Translations under genes and position numbers: made by a program
Shown: piece by piece, positions 6,295 through 12,876 of the stretch
How the letters are laid out: each line of letters begins with the position of its first letter
How positions within the stretch are numbered: position 1 is the first letter of the stretch
Notes under the pieces: model-generated
The model's database searches: none
What the model saw: the letters and a program-made list of their open reading frames with translations, nothing else
Told to the model about the DNA's origin: nothing
DNA from: a virus
IMG/VR virus record: IMGVR_UViG_3300025108_000497
Span: 1 to 20,202 of that record
Strand: one strand, 5' to 3'
Length of the DNA stretch: 20,202 bases

Positions 6295-8406
6295 ATGAGT
6301 GACATAATTTCCTTCAAATATACAGGTGATAAAGACCGATACAATAAATTCAAGGCTAACAAAACAAGTCAAGGTATTACTATGGCTGAAACCTTTAGTA
6401 AATTCATTGATCAAGAAGCTACATTAGATGAGCATAGAGATGATGATAACAATAAGACAGCCTCAAGACACACAGATGAATTAAAAGCCAAGTTGATGAA
6501 TACTGACCTATCCAAAGTAATAGTCAAAGGATCACACCATATTATCATAACTGATATGGATTTCATACAGGCAACATCACATGATCTTGGCAAGAGGGTA
6601 AAAGGTGCTGTCCATAATGCTGTTGCCTCATATTGGATAAAAAAATGGGCTACAATAAAAGTAAATAATATGCCACAAGAAGAATTAGACCAAAGAATAG
6701 AAGATATAGCAGGGGGTGCAGAGCAAAGTAAGGCAACCATTATCAAACAAGAGATAACAAAATACCATCTAAGAGATTTGGACAAATTCTATAACACAGT
6801 TGATACTGTTAATGTTACATTCACCTGCCAAATTCCCATCAGTACATTATCTGATTTAAGAGAAAAGGATCTAGGTAAAGTAATACAGTTTGATTGTATC
6901 ATCATTGGTCAAACACCAAAGAAGTTAGATATTGAAACAGGTAAATATATTCAAAATGTCTTAATTATGGAAACAGAATCAAAGGCTAAAAATAATAATC
7001 CAGTAGTAATTAAAACAGTATTACATGGTGATGATACTAACAATATTGCAACAGGTCAAACTAAACGATTTATTGGTATCTATTCCACTCAAGAGCCAAA
7101 GAACGGTGCAAAGGTAGAAGCAGAAAAAACACTACAAATTGACACCATGTCAGTACAGGATTTAGAGGAAAAAGCAGAGGTTGAATTAACACAACAGGAA
7201 TTAACAACAGCCAAAGAATTTGCACAAACAGAACAGGAAGATTATATCAATAAATTAATTGCCTCATTTTGTCCAAAGATATACGGTAGAGAGTTAGAGA
7301 AAAAGGCACTATACCTAGCACTATTAGGTGGATCAGATTTTGATGGGTATAGAAAAGAATCACATTTAATGTTGGTAGGTGAAGCAGATACAGGCAAGTC
7401 AGAGCTTATCAAATTTGCTAATACAGTTGCTAGTAAATCATCTATGATAGATGGCTCTAACAGTACAGGTGTTGGAATCTTATTTGCACTAGATGAATAT
7501 GATGGTATGAAAATTTTAAGACAGGGTGCTATGATTATGAATAATGGTGGACATCTCATGGTAGATGAATATGACAAAATGCCTAAGCAAGAACAGAAGA
7601 AATTAAACGTAGCTATGGAACAGCAACACGCTAAATATAACAAAGGTGGACACCAGGCTGACGCAGAATGTAAAACAACAATAATATCAGGCTCTAATCC
7701 TGTTGGTGAAAGATGGAATGAATCCAAAGATATTATTGATAATTTACCCTTTGACGCTTCCACAATATCAAGATTTGATTTAATGATTAGATTGAAACAC
7801 GACACAGGTGAGAATGAGATTAGAGCAAAGATGGCACATATATCAAAGAATAAAAGAGGTGATGTGGAGCAGGTTGCAAATTATAAATGGGTGCAAGGAC
7901 TATTAAATTATCTAAGGAAGTTAAAACCTGTATTCACAAAAGAAGCAGAAGAATTACTTATCAATAGATTTGTAGAATTTACCCAGATAGAACAACAAGA
8001 TGGATCAATACAAATACAAACTAGACAGATGGAAGGAATACAAAGGTTGTGTGAAGCATGGGCTAAGATGTTATTCAAGACAGAAATTGACACAGAAATA
8101 GTAGAAGATGTGATTAAATTCTACCAGGAATGTCTATGTACTCTTGGCATGAACGTATCAAAGGGCATATCACAAATGGATCTAAGAGGTCATTCAACTA
8201 ACAAAGAGGTATATTTTGAGGATTGTTTTAGAACTTTGGCAAAAGAAAACAAAGATGGACACGTTGACCTTAAAGATTTAGCTAGTGAGTTATTACAAAA
8301 TCAAAAAATGTTTTATACTGACGACATGGTATTGAGATACATTGAGGCAAGGAAAGTTAAAGGGTGGTTATATGAGCCAAAGGTGGGAGTATTGAAACGA
8401 CAATGA
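6295..8406 (+). CDS. mcm: MCM replicative helicase
   Basis: A 703-aa AAA+ helicase. The C-terminal half carries the MCM motifs in order: Walker A GEADTGKS (about 362-369), Walker B VDEYDKM (423-429; MCM consensus DEFDKM), sensor-1 region with SNP (Asn about 468), and the arginine finger SRFD (492-495). The last 100 residues are likely a winged helix. The N-terminal half should hold the OB-fold, but only two isolated Cys are seen in its first 200 residues, so the C4 zinc site usual in archaeal MCM appears to be missing. MCM forms a hexamer that unwinds DNA 3' to 5'. In archaeal viruses it replaces the host helicase or recruits host replication proteins. No polymerase or primase is seen in this window, so the virus may depend on host enzymes or encode them elsewhere. 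Confidence 0.93.
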   Translation: MSDIISFKYTGDKDRYNKFKANKTSQGITMAETFSKFIDQEATLDEHRDDDNNKTASRHTDELKAKLMNTDLSKVIVKGSHHIIITDMDFIQATSHDLGKRVKGAVHNAVASYWIKKWATIKVNNMPQEELDQRIEDIAGGAEQSKATIIKQEITKYHLRDLDKFYNTVDTVNVTFTCQIPISTLSDLREKDLGKVIQFDCIIIGQTPKKLDIETGKYIQNVLIMETESKAKNNNPVVIKTVLHGDDTNNIATGQTKRFIGIYSTQEPKNGAKVEAEKTLQIDTMSVQDLEEKAEVELTQQELTTAKEFAQTEQEDYINKLIASFCPKIYGRELEKKALYLALLGGSDFDGYRKESHLMLVGEADTGKSELIKFANTVASKSSMIDGSNSTGVGILFALDEYDGMKILRQGAMIMNNGGHLMVDEYDKMPKQEQKKLNVAMEQQHAKYNKGGHQADAECKTTIISGSNPVGERWNESKDIIDNLPFDASTISRFDLMIRLKHDTGENEIRAKMAHISKNKRGDVEQVANYKWVQGLLNYLRKLKPVFTKEAEELLINRFVEFTQIEQQDGSIQIQTRQMEGIQRLCEAWAKMLFKTEIDTEIVEDVIKFYQECLCTLGMNVSKGISQMDLRGHSTNKEVYFEDCFRTLAKENKDGHVDLKDLASELLQNQKMFYTDDMVLRYIEARKVKGWLYEPKVGVLKRQ

Positions 8407-8522
8407 TGAACAAATGTAAAAGATGTAATCAAGAAAAAGACTTTGTTAAAAATAAAGTATTCCATGATATTGATTTATGTAGTGATTGTATCTATGGGCT
8501 AGTGAGGAAAAATGAGGAATAG
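8403..8522 (+). CDS. Zinc microprotein with paired CxxC (39 aa)
   Basis: The ATG at 8403 overlaps the MCM stop as ATGA; a second ATG at 8406 is in frame. The product contains CKRC (5-8) and CSDC (26-29), a complete four-Cys zinc-binding set separated by 17 residues. Such small treble-clef or ribbon proteins are frequent in archaeal viruses and usually lack assigned functions. It is the first of three consecutive Cys-rich microproteins between MCM and the Dam methylase, overlapping the next by 11 nt. Translational coupling to MCM suggests co-expression during replication. Confidence 0.55.
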   Translation: MMNKCKRCNQEKDFVKNKVFHDIDLCSDCIYGLVRKNEE

Positions 8523-8607
8523 AGTTACCTGTTCTAAATGTAGATGTGAATTGGAAACAAGACGATCAAGAAGCATAAGAAAGTGTGAGGAGTGTGAATT
8601 AGAATGA
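8512..8607 (+). CDS. Zinc microprotein (31 aa)
   Basis: ATG at 8512 lies inside the preceding microgene. The protein has CSKCRC (7-12) and CEEC (25-28), two CxxC pairs separated by a basic stretch with ETRRSRSIR. The spacing is compatible with one zinc ion. The stop overlaps the next start as ATGA. Its size is small enough to be doubtful alone, but the Cys pattern, the tight packing and the similar neighbours make it credible. Function unknown; a zinc knuckle that binds nucleic acid or protein is likely. Confidence 0.5.
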   Translation: MRNRVTCSKCRCELETRRSRSIRKCEECELE

Positions 8608-8699
8608 AATGTAACTGCTTACCATGCCAAAATGGAACACATATTGATAGAGAATGTACTTACAGATGTAACTGCAAACATGAAGCACATGAATTATGA
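8604..8699 (+). CDS. Cys-rich microprotein (31 aa)
   Basis: ATG at 8604 overlaps the previous stop as ATGA, and its own TGA overlaps the following ATG in the same way. The sequence has MKCNCLPCQNG at the start, then ECTYRCNCKHEAHEL at the end: six Cys in 31 residues (CxCxxC and C..xCxC) with two His. This looks like a compact metal-binding peptide and differs from the CxxC/CxxC ribbons on either side. The similar Cys-rich tail of the portal in this window (CKMC..GQHALC....CEC) makes a shared thaumarchaeal-style motif possible. Function unknown. Confidence 0.5.
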   Translation: MKCNCLPCQNGTHIDRECTYRCNCKHEAHEL

Positions 8700-9100
8700 G
8701 TTATATGCCACCAATAAAATCAGATGTTCACTTAACACCTGACAGGATATGGAAATTAATTAAAGATAATTGGGGATATGAGAAAGAAGAATTTTTTGAT
8801 CCATGCCCAATTAACCCTAAATTCAATGGTCTTAATATTGATTGGAAGGCTCTTAACTTTGTTAACCCCCCCTATTCAAGACAAAAAGGTGAAAAGAAAT
8901 CACAATTAACATTATTTGTAGAGAAAGCATTAGAGGAAAAAGGAACAACCATCATGTTATTACCATCTAAAACTGATCAAGATTGGTTTCATCAGATTAA
9001 ACATTTAGACATACTATGGATAAGCAGAAGATTAAGATTTAAAAATAATAAAAATAGTGCCACACAACCACACTTTTTAGTGAAAATATCAGGTAAATAG
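8696..9100 (+). CDS. Phage-type DNA N6-adenine methyltransferase (Dam family)
   Basis: A 134-aa protein that matches the layout of the short phage Dam family. An N-terminal HLTPDRIWKLIKDNWGY region (consensus: a Thr-Pro followed by a helix) leads to FFDPCPINP, then IDWKALNFVNPPYS with the catalytic NPPY at 57-60, then TIMLLPSKTDQDWFHQI and a final strand pair RRLRFKNN. It transfers methyl from SAM to adenine in DNA. Members of this family often lack an obvious SAM GxG loop, as here. The ATG overlaps the preceding stop by 4 nt. A run of seven C bases encodes part of NPPY and is a possible slippage site. It may shield viral DNA from host nucleases or mark it for packaging. The family call is good; the target site is unknown. 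Confidence 0.82.
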   Translation: MSYMPPIKSDVHLTPDRIWKLIKDNWGYEKEEFFDPCPINPKFNGLNIDWKALNFVNPPYSRQKGEKKSQLTLFVEKALEEKGTTIMLLPSKTDQDWFHQIKHLDILWISRRLRFKNNKNSATQPHFLVKISGK

Positions 9101-9101
9101 T

Positions 9102-9263
9102 ATGGGTATATTCACCAATTTTATCAAGGGATTAAAGAAATCATTTGATGGCAAAGACCATCTAAGGGAAATATACCAATGTGCTATATGTGGCAAACCA
9201 AGTTTTAGTCATTGGTGTCAATGGTGTGAAATGGAATTTAAGTATAGGAGCAAAAGAAAATGA
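9102..9263 (+). CDS. Zinc microprotein (53 aa)
   Basis: ATG at 9102 directly follows the Dam stop. The N-terminal half is basic and possibly amphipathic (MGIFTNFIKGLKKSFDGK). The C-terminal half has QCAICGKPS (27-35) and WCQWCEM (38-44), two CxxC pairs and hence a plausible zinc ribbon. The end YRSKRK is basic. Its last 15 bases, GGAGCAAAAGAAAAT, are the left copy of a near-identical direct repeat that reappears at the end of the next gene. The stop overlaps the methyltransferase ATG as ATGA. Function unknown. Confidence 0.5.
   Translation: MGIFTNFIKGLKKSFDGKDHLREIYQCAICGKPSFSHWCQWCEMEFKYRSKRK
9247..9261 (+). repeat. Left direct repeat flanking the methyltransferase gene
   Basis: GGAGCAAAAGAAAAT ends on the T of the methyltransferase ATG. 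A copy with one mismatch lies at 10299-10313, at the stop of the same gene. The pair exactly brackets a gene of visibly lower GC. The match is short and could also reflect a shared ribosome-binding sequence plus similar protein ends. Confidence 0.55.
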
Positions 9264-10315
9264 ATTTAGACCATGAATTTTCTATTACTTCTGATAAAGA
9301 AGAAACAAAACAGAAAATAATTAAATATATTCGTGATAATGATATTTCATTACCAATGAAAGTAATATCAGAAGAAAAAATGTTATCATCATTTCAAGAA
9401 TTAAAAATGGTTGATACAAGTAAATTATGGAAATCAGAAAAGTTTTATTTAAAATATAATTATAAATATTCAAATCCATTAGGTTATTTTAATTCAAGTA
9501 ATATTGGTAATGTTTCATCAAATTATTTTTTTCAAGAATTAAGAATGAAATGTAATTCAATAACATCACCTAGCCCTTATAGAGTATGGAATAATGACAA
9601 ATTTATGAATACATTGTTAAATGCACTTTTTTCATTGAAAATAAAAAATATTAATGTAAAAACTATATTTTCATTGATTGGTGTTAGAAAATATATTGCT
9701 ACACAATTTAAACCTATAATCGCTAAAGCCATATTTGAAAAATTCAACTCAAAAAATGTTTTAGATTTTTCTTCTGGGTGGGGTGATCGTTTATCAGGAT
9801 TTTGTGCCTCATCAACAACAAAATCATATATAGGTATAGATCCAAATAATGATCTTCACTCTCTTTATTTACAACAACAAAAATCATATAATACTGATAA
9901 ACAAATTAAAACAATATGTTCACCATCAGAAGATTATGAATTTATTGATAAAGTTGATACTATTTTTACATCACCACCATACTTTGATTTAGAAAGATAT
10001 ACCTATGATGATAAACAATCATGGGTAAGATATAAAAAACTAAATGATTGGAATGAAAAATTTTTATTTAAAACATTAAAAAAAGCATGGAATGTATTAG
10101 AGCCAAATGGGGTATTATTATTGAATATTTCTGATGTTTATACACATCATGTAATTAATAAAATATGTGATCCTATGAATGATTTTATTAAAACATTACC
10201 AAATGCAAAATATGAAGGATATATTGGTATGAAAATGTCAAAACGACCAAATCAAAAAACTCATAAAAAAGGTGTATTTTGTGAGCCTATTTGGGTATGG
10301 AGCAAAAGAGAATAA
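9260..10315 (+). CDS. DNA methyltransferase (N4-cytosine or N6-adenine type)
   Basis: A 351-aa SAM-dependent methyltransferase. The SAM-binding motif appears as VLDFSSGWGDRLSGF, followed by the acidic strand end IGIDPNN. The catalytic motif is VDTIFTSPPYFDLERY; SPPY is typical of DNA amino-methyltransferases. Downstream GVLLLNISDVY fits the later strand of the Rossmann fold. The N-terminal 150 residues are variable and may recognise DNA. The gene is even more AT-rich than its neighbours: three 60-nt lines I counted gave about 13-22% GC, against about 30-37% for lines in MCM and the nuclease. It is bounded by 15-nt direct repeats, which suggests recent acquisition. It overlaps the upstream gene by 4 nt and the downstream nuclease by 1 nt, so it could pair with that nuclease. 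Methylation site unknown. Confidence 0.8.
   Translation: MNLDHEFSITSDKEETKQKIIKYIRDNDISLPMKVISEEKMLSSFQELKMVDTSKLWKSEKFYLKYNYKYSNPLGYFNSSNIGNVSSNYFFQELRMKCNSITSPSPYRVWNNDKFMNTLLNALFSLKIKNINVKTIFSLIGVRKYIATQFKPIIAKAIFEKFNSKNVLDFSSGWGDRLSGFCASSTTKSYIGIDPNNDLHSLYLQQQKSYNTDKQIKTICSPSEDYEFIDKVDTIFTSPPYFDLERYTYDDKQSWVRYKKLNDWNEKFLFKTLKKAWNVLEPNGVLLLNISDVYTHHVINKICDPMNDFIKTLPNAKYEGYIGMKMSKRPNQKTHKKGVFCEPIWVWSKRE
10299..10313 (+). repeat. Right direct repeat flanking the methyltransferase gene
   Basis: GGAGCAAAAGAGAAT matches the left copy at 9247-9261 in 14 of 15 bases and ends on the first base of the TAA stop. If the two recombined, the methyltransferase would be lost cleanly: the 53-aa gene would end ...SKRE-stop and overlap the nuclease ATG. 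Confidence 0.55.
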
Positions 10316-10752
10316 TGCCAAGAGGCAAACAAAGTGGAATAACCTATGGTCAAAAAAAGCAATATGGTCAATCAGATACAGCACAACTTATAGCAATAGC
10401 CTCATACCTAAGAAAAAAATACAAGGCAAAAGTAAAACGTGAGGCATATCTTATATTCAATATTGACAACAAACTAAAGGGCATTAAGGAATTTGTAACA
10501 AAGGCTGATCTTAATGATTGTAGTGTGAAGAATCCTGACTTATTATGGATTGACAAATACGGTATGTGGATAGTGGAAGTTGATGGTGCTGTCCATGATA
10601 GAAAGGTAGAGAAAACATTAGAAAGAAACAGGTTGTTCAGAAACAATAACATTAAACTCATAGTGGTCAACCTTGCTGATTGTAAAGAATTAGAGTTAGA
10701 TATTTATGAATACATTGACAATGAAATATTGAGGTTAATAAAAAATGAGTAA
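10315..10752 (+). CDS. PD-(D/E)XK nuclease, DUF559/Vsr-like
   Basis: A 145-aa basic protein read from ATG 10315, which overlaps the methyltransferase stop as TAATG; a TTG-started form from 10291 is less likely. The core runs KNPDLLWIDKYG, then MWIVEVDGAVHDRK, then ERNRLFRNNNIKLIVVN. Asp75, Glu88 and Asp90 with His94 fit the PD...ExD...H pattern of the DUF559/Vsr-like branch of the restriction-endonuclease fold, where EVDG..H is characteristic. An N-terminal Glu in the KREAYLI helix may be the additional acidic residue. It probably cuts DNA. Options are a mismatch or junction nuclease for viral recombination, or the restriction partner of the adjacent methyltransferase. The fold call is strong, the biological role uncertain. 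Confidence 0.72.
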   Translation: MPRGKQSGITYGQKKQYGQSDTAQLIAIASYLRKKYKAKVKREAYLIFNIDNKLKGIKEFVTKADLNDCSVKNPDLLWIDKYGMWIVEVDGAVHDRKVEKTLERNRLFRNNNIKLIVVNLADCKELELDIYEYIDNEILRLIKNE

Positions 10753-10849
10753 GGGTTTATGTCATGTATGTTTTACATCAAATGTATTAGTTTCTTTAGT
10801 TGAGGGTTTGCCAATTTGTAATGATTGTATAGCAAATCCATCATCATAG
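10745..10849 (+). CDS. Zinc microprotein (34 aa)
   Basis: ATG at 10745 overlaps the nuclease end by 8 nt. The product, MSKGLCHVCFTSNV then VEGLPICNDCIANPSS, has two CxxC pairs (CHVC at 6-9 and CNDC at 25-28), spaced 15 residues apart: a complete four-Cys set. It also overlaps the most upstream possible start of the following phosphoesterase. It resembles the 39-aa microprotein behind MCM in size and spacing. Function unknown. Confidence 0.5.
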   Translation: MSKGLCHVCFTSNVLVSLVEGLPICNDCIANPSS

Positions 10850-11637
10850 AATTAGATAAAAAAGATACAATAGTGCATTGGGAAAATTTATCTGATATTC
10901 ATATTGGTAATACTAATTTTCATGGGGAATTATTTGAAAGAAGGGTTAAGGATATTCTTGATGATCCATACAGATTCACATCTTTTGGTGGTGATCAGCT
11001 TGATTTAATACTGCCAGGTGATCCAAGATTCAAAGATGAGGCAGTAGGACTAAGGACACTAGCAGAGCAACAAGATGAATTTGACGAAAGATGTGCAGAA
11101 TTATTTGAAGAACAAGATTACTATACAAAGAACTATGGTATGGAAAAAATATGGTATCTACAATGGGGAAATCACGAATACAAGTCAAGAGTAGTAACAG
11201 AAGGTGACATGAAAAGATATTGTAAAATGAGAAATATGACCTTCTTAGGAAGCAAAGGATTTGTCAGATTAGATATTAGATTTAAGGATAAATCACTTAT
11301 GAAAAAGACATTGTTTGTAAATCATGGAGCAGGAGGAGGTGGCACATTAAAAGCATTGGAAAATTTAACCATAAATTGTGAAGCAGATATTTATCAGATG
11401 GGGCATTTACACGATCCAATGGGTATCAAACGTGATACTTTCTTTTATAATGATAAGAAAAATTCATGGGATTCAAAGGAACAAATCCTAGTAAATTCAG
11501 GCTGTTTCACATCAGCAGTTAGGAACAACGTTGATCAATGGTTTGAACAAAAAGGCAATAAATTACAAACTTCAAAGCCTGGCACATGGACAGTATCGTT
11601 TGACGCTTACAATAATAAGGTGAGCCAACATGGTTAA
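10825..11637 (+). CDS. Calcineurin-like metallophosphoesterase
   Basis: Up to 270 aa. The motifs of the family occur in order: SDIHIG (Asp24, His26), GGDQLD (Asp57), WGNHEYK (Asn116, His117, Glu118), VNHGAGGG (His167) and MGHLHDP (His194, His196). These bind two metal ions for hydrolysis of phosphate mono- or diesters. The size and the association with nuclease genes suggest an Mre11/SbcD-like or phage DNA-end-processing enzyme, but a nucleotide phosphatase is equally possible. The start is uncertain: the longest form uses TTG 10825 inside the preceding microgene, while GTG 10873 would leave a very short first strand. No clear ribosome-binding sequence decides it. Cytoplasmic. Confidence 0.82.
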   Translation: MYSKSIIIELDKKDTIVHWENLSDIHIGNTNFHGELFERRVKDILDDPYRFTSFGGDQLDLILPGDPRFKDEAVGLRTLAEQQDEFDERCAELFEEQDYYTKNYGMEKIWYLQWGNHEYKSRVVTEGDMKRYCKMRNMTFLGSKGFVRLDIRFKDKSLMKKTLFVNHGAGGGGTLKALENLTINCEADIYQMGHLHDPMGIKRDTFFYNDKKNSWDSKEQILVNSGCFTSAVRNNVDQWFEQKGNKLQTSKPGTWTVSFDAYNNKVSQHG

Positions 11638-11671
11638 AATTTCTTAATTAAAGATTTTATAAAATATTATT

Positions 11672-11866
11672 ATGCCAACAAGAATAGACCATGATATAGG
11701 GATTTATAGTGAGCATTATGCTATGGTCATAAAATGGTATAATTTAGCCTTCAAAGGCAAACACCCATCAAAAGAAGATGAAAAAACCTTTAATCTTTTC
11801 AGAGTAATTTATGAGGATATACTAAGAGAGGATAAAGAAGGATATGATGATGATGAAGTTGAATGA
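11672..11866 (+). CDS. Small acidic protein (64 aa)
   Basis: ATG 11672 after a 34-nt gap that holds TTAATTAA (about 25 nt upstream, a weak TATA candidate) and TTTTATAAAATATT (too close for this start). The protein begins MPTRIDHDIGIYSEHYAMV and ends with an acidic run EDKEGYDDDEVE. It seems helical, with no metal motif or membrane segment. Acidic tails are common in small viral proteins that mimic DNA or contact basic proteins, but no family is recognised. Confidence 0.55.
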   Translation: MPTRIDHDIGIYSEHYAMVIKWYNLAFKGKHPSKEDEKTFNLFRVIYEDILREDKEGYDDDEVE

Positions 11867-11972
11867 ATTAATAGATTTATACGATATTTTTGTCCTAACC
11901 ACAGAATTTAGTGAGGAGGAATTACAGCATTTATTCTATATGATACAAGTATTAATTAATGATTATCCCTAG
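11844..11972 (+). CDS. Small hypothetical protein (39-42 aa)
   Basis: Four consecutive in-frame ATG codons (11844, 11847, 11850, 11853) leave the start ambiguous by three residues. The product reads KLNELIDLYDIFVLTTEF then EEELQHLFYMIQVLINDYP. It is a leucine/isoleucine-rich pair of predicted helices without transmembrane length, consistent with a small dimeric helical hairpin. It overlaps the preceding and following genes out of frame. Function unknown. Confidence 0.42.
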   Translation: MMMMKLNELIDLYDIFVLTTEFSEEELQHLFYMIQVLINDYP

Positions 11973-12045
11973 AATAGATCCAAATCCTCCTGTTGAGCCT
12001 CCTGCTTGGTGGGATAATTCTGACTTTGATGATGATGAAGATTGA
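11959..12045 (+). CDS. Pro- and Asp-rich peptide (28 aa)
   Basis: ATG 11959 overlaps the end of the previous gene; TGA at 12043. The peptide has a Pro-rich centre (DPNPPVEPPAWWDN) followed by an acidic end (DFDDDED). It is probably disordered. The acidic end echoes the tail of the gene at 11672, suggesting similar low-complexity selection. It is supported only by packing and composition, so it may not be expressed. Confidence 0.3.
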   Translation: MIIPRIDPNPPVEPPAWWDNSDFDDDED

Positions 12046-12083
12046 CCTAAACTTATTAATATCGGGTTAGCGTGACACTTTTC

Positions 12084-12341
12084 ATGGTAGTTAGAATGAA
12101 CGATCCAAAAATTAATGACTATGATATATTCTGTGATACCTGTGGAAGTGAGGAAATATGTGATCACGAATTTAAAACAGGTGCAGATTTACAATCAGTT
12201 GATTATTGTGAAGAATGTTGTCCAAAATGTGAAGCAGAAAATGATGAAGGAGATATAGACGCAGAAAGAGAAATACAAAGAGAAAGAAATTTTGATCGTA
12301 TTCAACAAAGTATTGAAACGGATAGTGGGAACACAACATAA
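12084..12341 (+). CDS. Acidic zinc-ribbon protein (about 85 aa)
   Basis: Contains FCDTCGSEEICDHEF and VDYCEECCPKCEAEN, that is CxxC plus a later C and CxxCCxxC, enough ligands for one or two zinc ions. The C-terminal part is highly charged and helical (AEREIQRERNFDRIQQ). Three in-frame starts are possible: GTG 12072, ATG 12084 and ATG 12096. I choose 12084 because TTATTAAT at 12053-12060 is centred about 27 nt upstream, as for other leaderless genes here. The stop overlaps the next ATG (TAATG). Likely a nucleic-acid or protein-binding factor; no family named. Confidence 0.58.
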   Translation: MVVRMNDPKINDYDIFCDTCGSEEICDHEFKTGADLQSVDYCEECCPKCEAENDEGDIDAEREIQRERNFDRIQQSIETDSGNTT

Positions 12342-12418
12342 TGGAAGGTGACTATCTTTTATTATATGCAGAAAGAAGATTAAGAATCTCTACTAGAAGA
12401 TTGGAGTTTGATAACTAA
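12341..12418 (+). CDS. Arg-rich peptide (25 aa)
   Basis: The ATG at 12341 and the stop at 12416-12418 both make one-base TAATG overlaps with neighbours, which argues for a real coupled frame. The peptide is MEGDYLLLYAERRLRI followed by STRRLEFDN, a short basic amphipathic helix. Function unknown; its size keeps confidence low. Confidence 0.38.
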   Translation: MEGDYLLLYAERRLRISTRRLEFDN

Positions 12419-12684
12419 TGTCAGATTTTGACGCAACCCCCTCTTATCGTATCAGAGCACATATTAGTGAAGCAAGTACACAAAAAGATAAAGGCAAATT
12501 AATTAGAGATGTAACTGTTGAAAACATAAACCAAGACACAAGGCAAATTATTAGAGATAAACAAGATATTGCTAATGTTAAAAATGCAGATGTAGCAACA
12601 CAAGTATTTGATGTTTGGGATAGATTAACGGAAGAAGGTCATAAACGTAACAAAGTGTTTATTGATGAAGATCCTGAAAGTTAA
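12418..12684 (+). CDS. Hypothetical protein (88 aa)
   Basis: ATG 12418 overlaps the preceding stop (TAATG). The product begins MSDFDATPSYRIRAHISEAS and continues with predicted beta then helical segments (LIRDVTVENI, VFDVWDRLTEEGHKRNKV). No Cys, membrane segment or known motif. Its TAA at 12682-12684 shares bases with the stop of the minus-strand gene coming the other way. It closes the long plus-strand block. Function unknown. Confidence 0.55.
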   Translation: MSDFDATPSYRIRAHISEASTQKDKGKLIRDVTVENINQDTRQIIRDKQDIANVKNADVATQVFDVWDRLTEEGHKRNKVFIDEDPES

Positions 12685-12797
12685 TCCTCTGTCAAACCAC
12701 AACAAACACAAGTGTATCTGCTAACTTGTAATTCTTGCATTGTTTCCTTACAAATCTCACAGATTTTTGGCTCATGTACTGTAAATACTTGGCTCAT
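12681..12797 (-). CDS. Minus-strand zinc microprotein (38 aa)
   Basis: The only convincing minus-strand gene. ATG (complement of CAT 12795-12797) opens MSQVFTVHEPKICEICKETM, followed by QELQVSRYTCVCCGLTED and a stop at 12681-12683. CEIC (13-16) and CVCC (30-33) form a compact four-Cys zinc ribbon spaced 13 residues. It occupies almost exactly the stretch that would otherwise be a gap between plus-strand genes, and a TATA-like ATACTATAAAAAC lies about 24-26 nt upstream on its own strand. An antisense zinc-ribbon gene in a unidirectional genome is a good candidate for a regulator or switch. No family recognised. Confidence 0.62.
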   Translation of the reverse strand: MSQVFTVHEPKICEICKETMQELQVSRYTCVCCGLTED

Positions 12798-12815
12798 TTC
12801 TATCATAATATATAA

Positions 12816-12833
12816 GTTTTTATAGTATATAAG
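12816..12833. promoter_or_regulatory. Divergent AT-rich promoter region
   Basis: This block reads as TATATAAG on the plus strand (12826-12833) and as CTATAAAAAC on the minus strand (about 12816-12825). On the minus strand it is spaced correctly for a leaderless start at 12797. On the plus strand it would start transcription near 12856, about 20 nt before GTG 12877; TTTATTAG at 12848-12855 is an alternative leaderless box. Shared control of the two genes is inferred. Confidence 0.45.
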
Positions 12834-12876
12834 AGTGTTGCAATAACTTTATTAGCTACCCTTTAAATACTAATTT

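Noticed and set aside
6411-6785. 124-codon minus-strand frame at the MCM N-terminus
   Set aside because: Product looks membrane-like only because it mirrors AT-rich coding sequence; it sits entirely within MCM.
7242-7805. 187-codon open frame on the minus strand inside MCM
   Set aside because: It lies opposite the conserved AAA+ motifs of MCM, its product is hydrophobic and Ser/Leu-rich as expected for an antisense shadow, and no promoter or homology signal supports it.
11844-11856. ATG repeated four times as a possible regulatory microrepeat
   Set aside because: In-frame ATG codons over an Asp-rich end of the overlapping gene explain it simply; only the start choice is affected.
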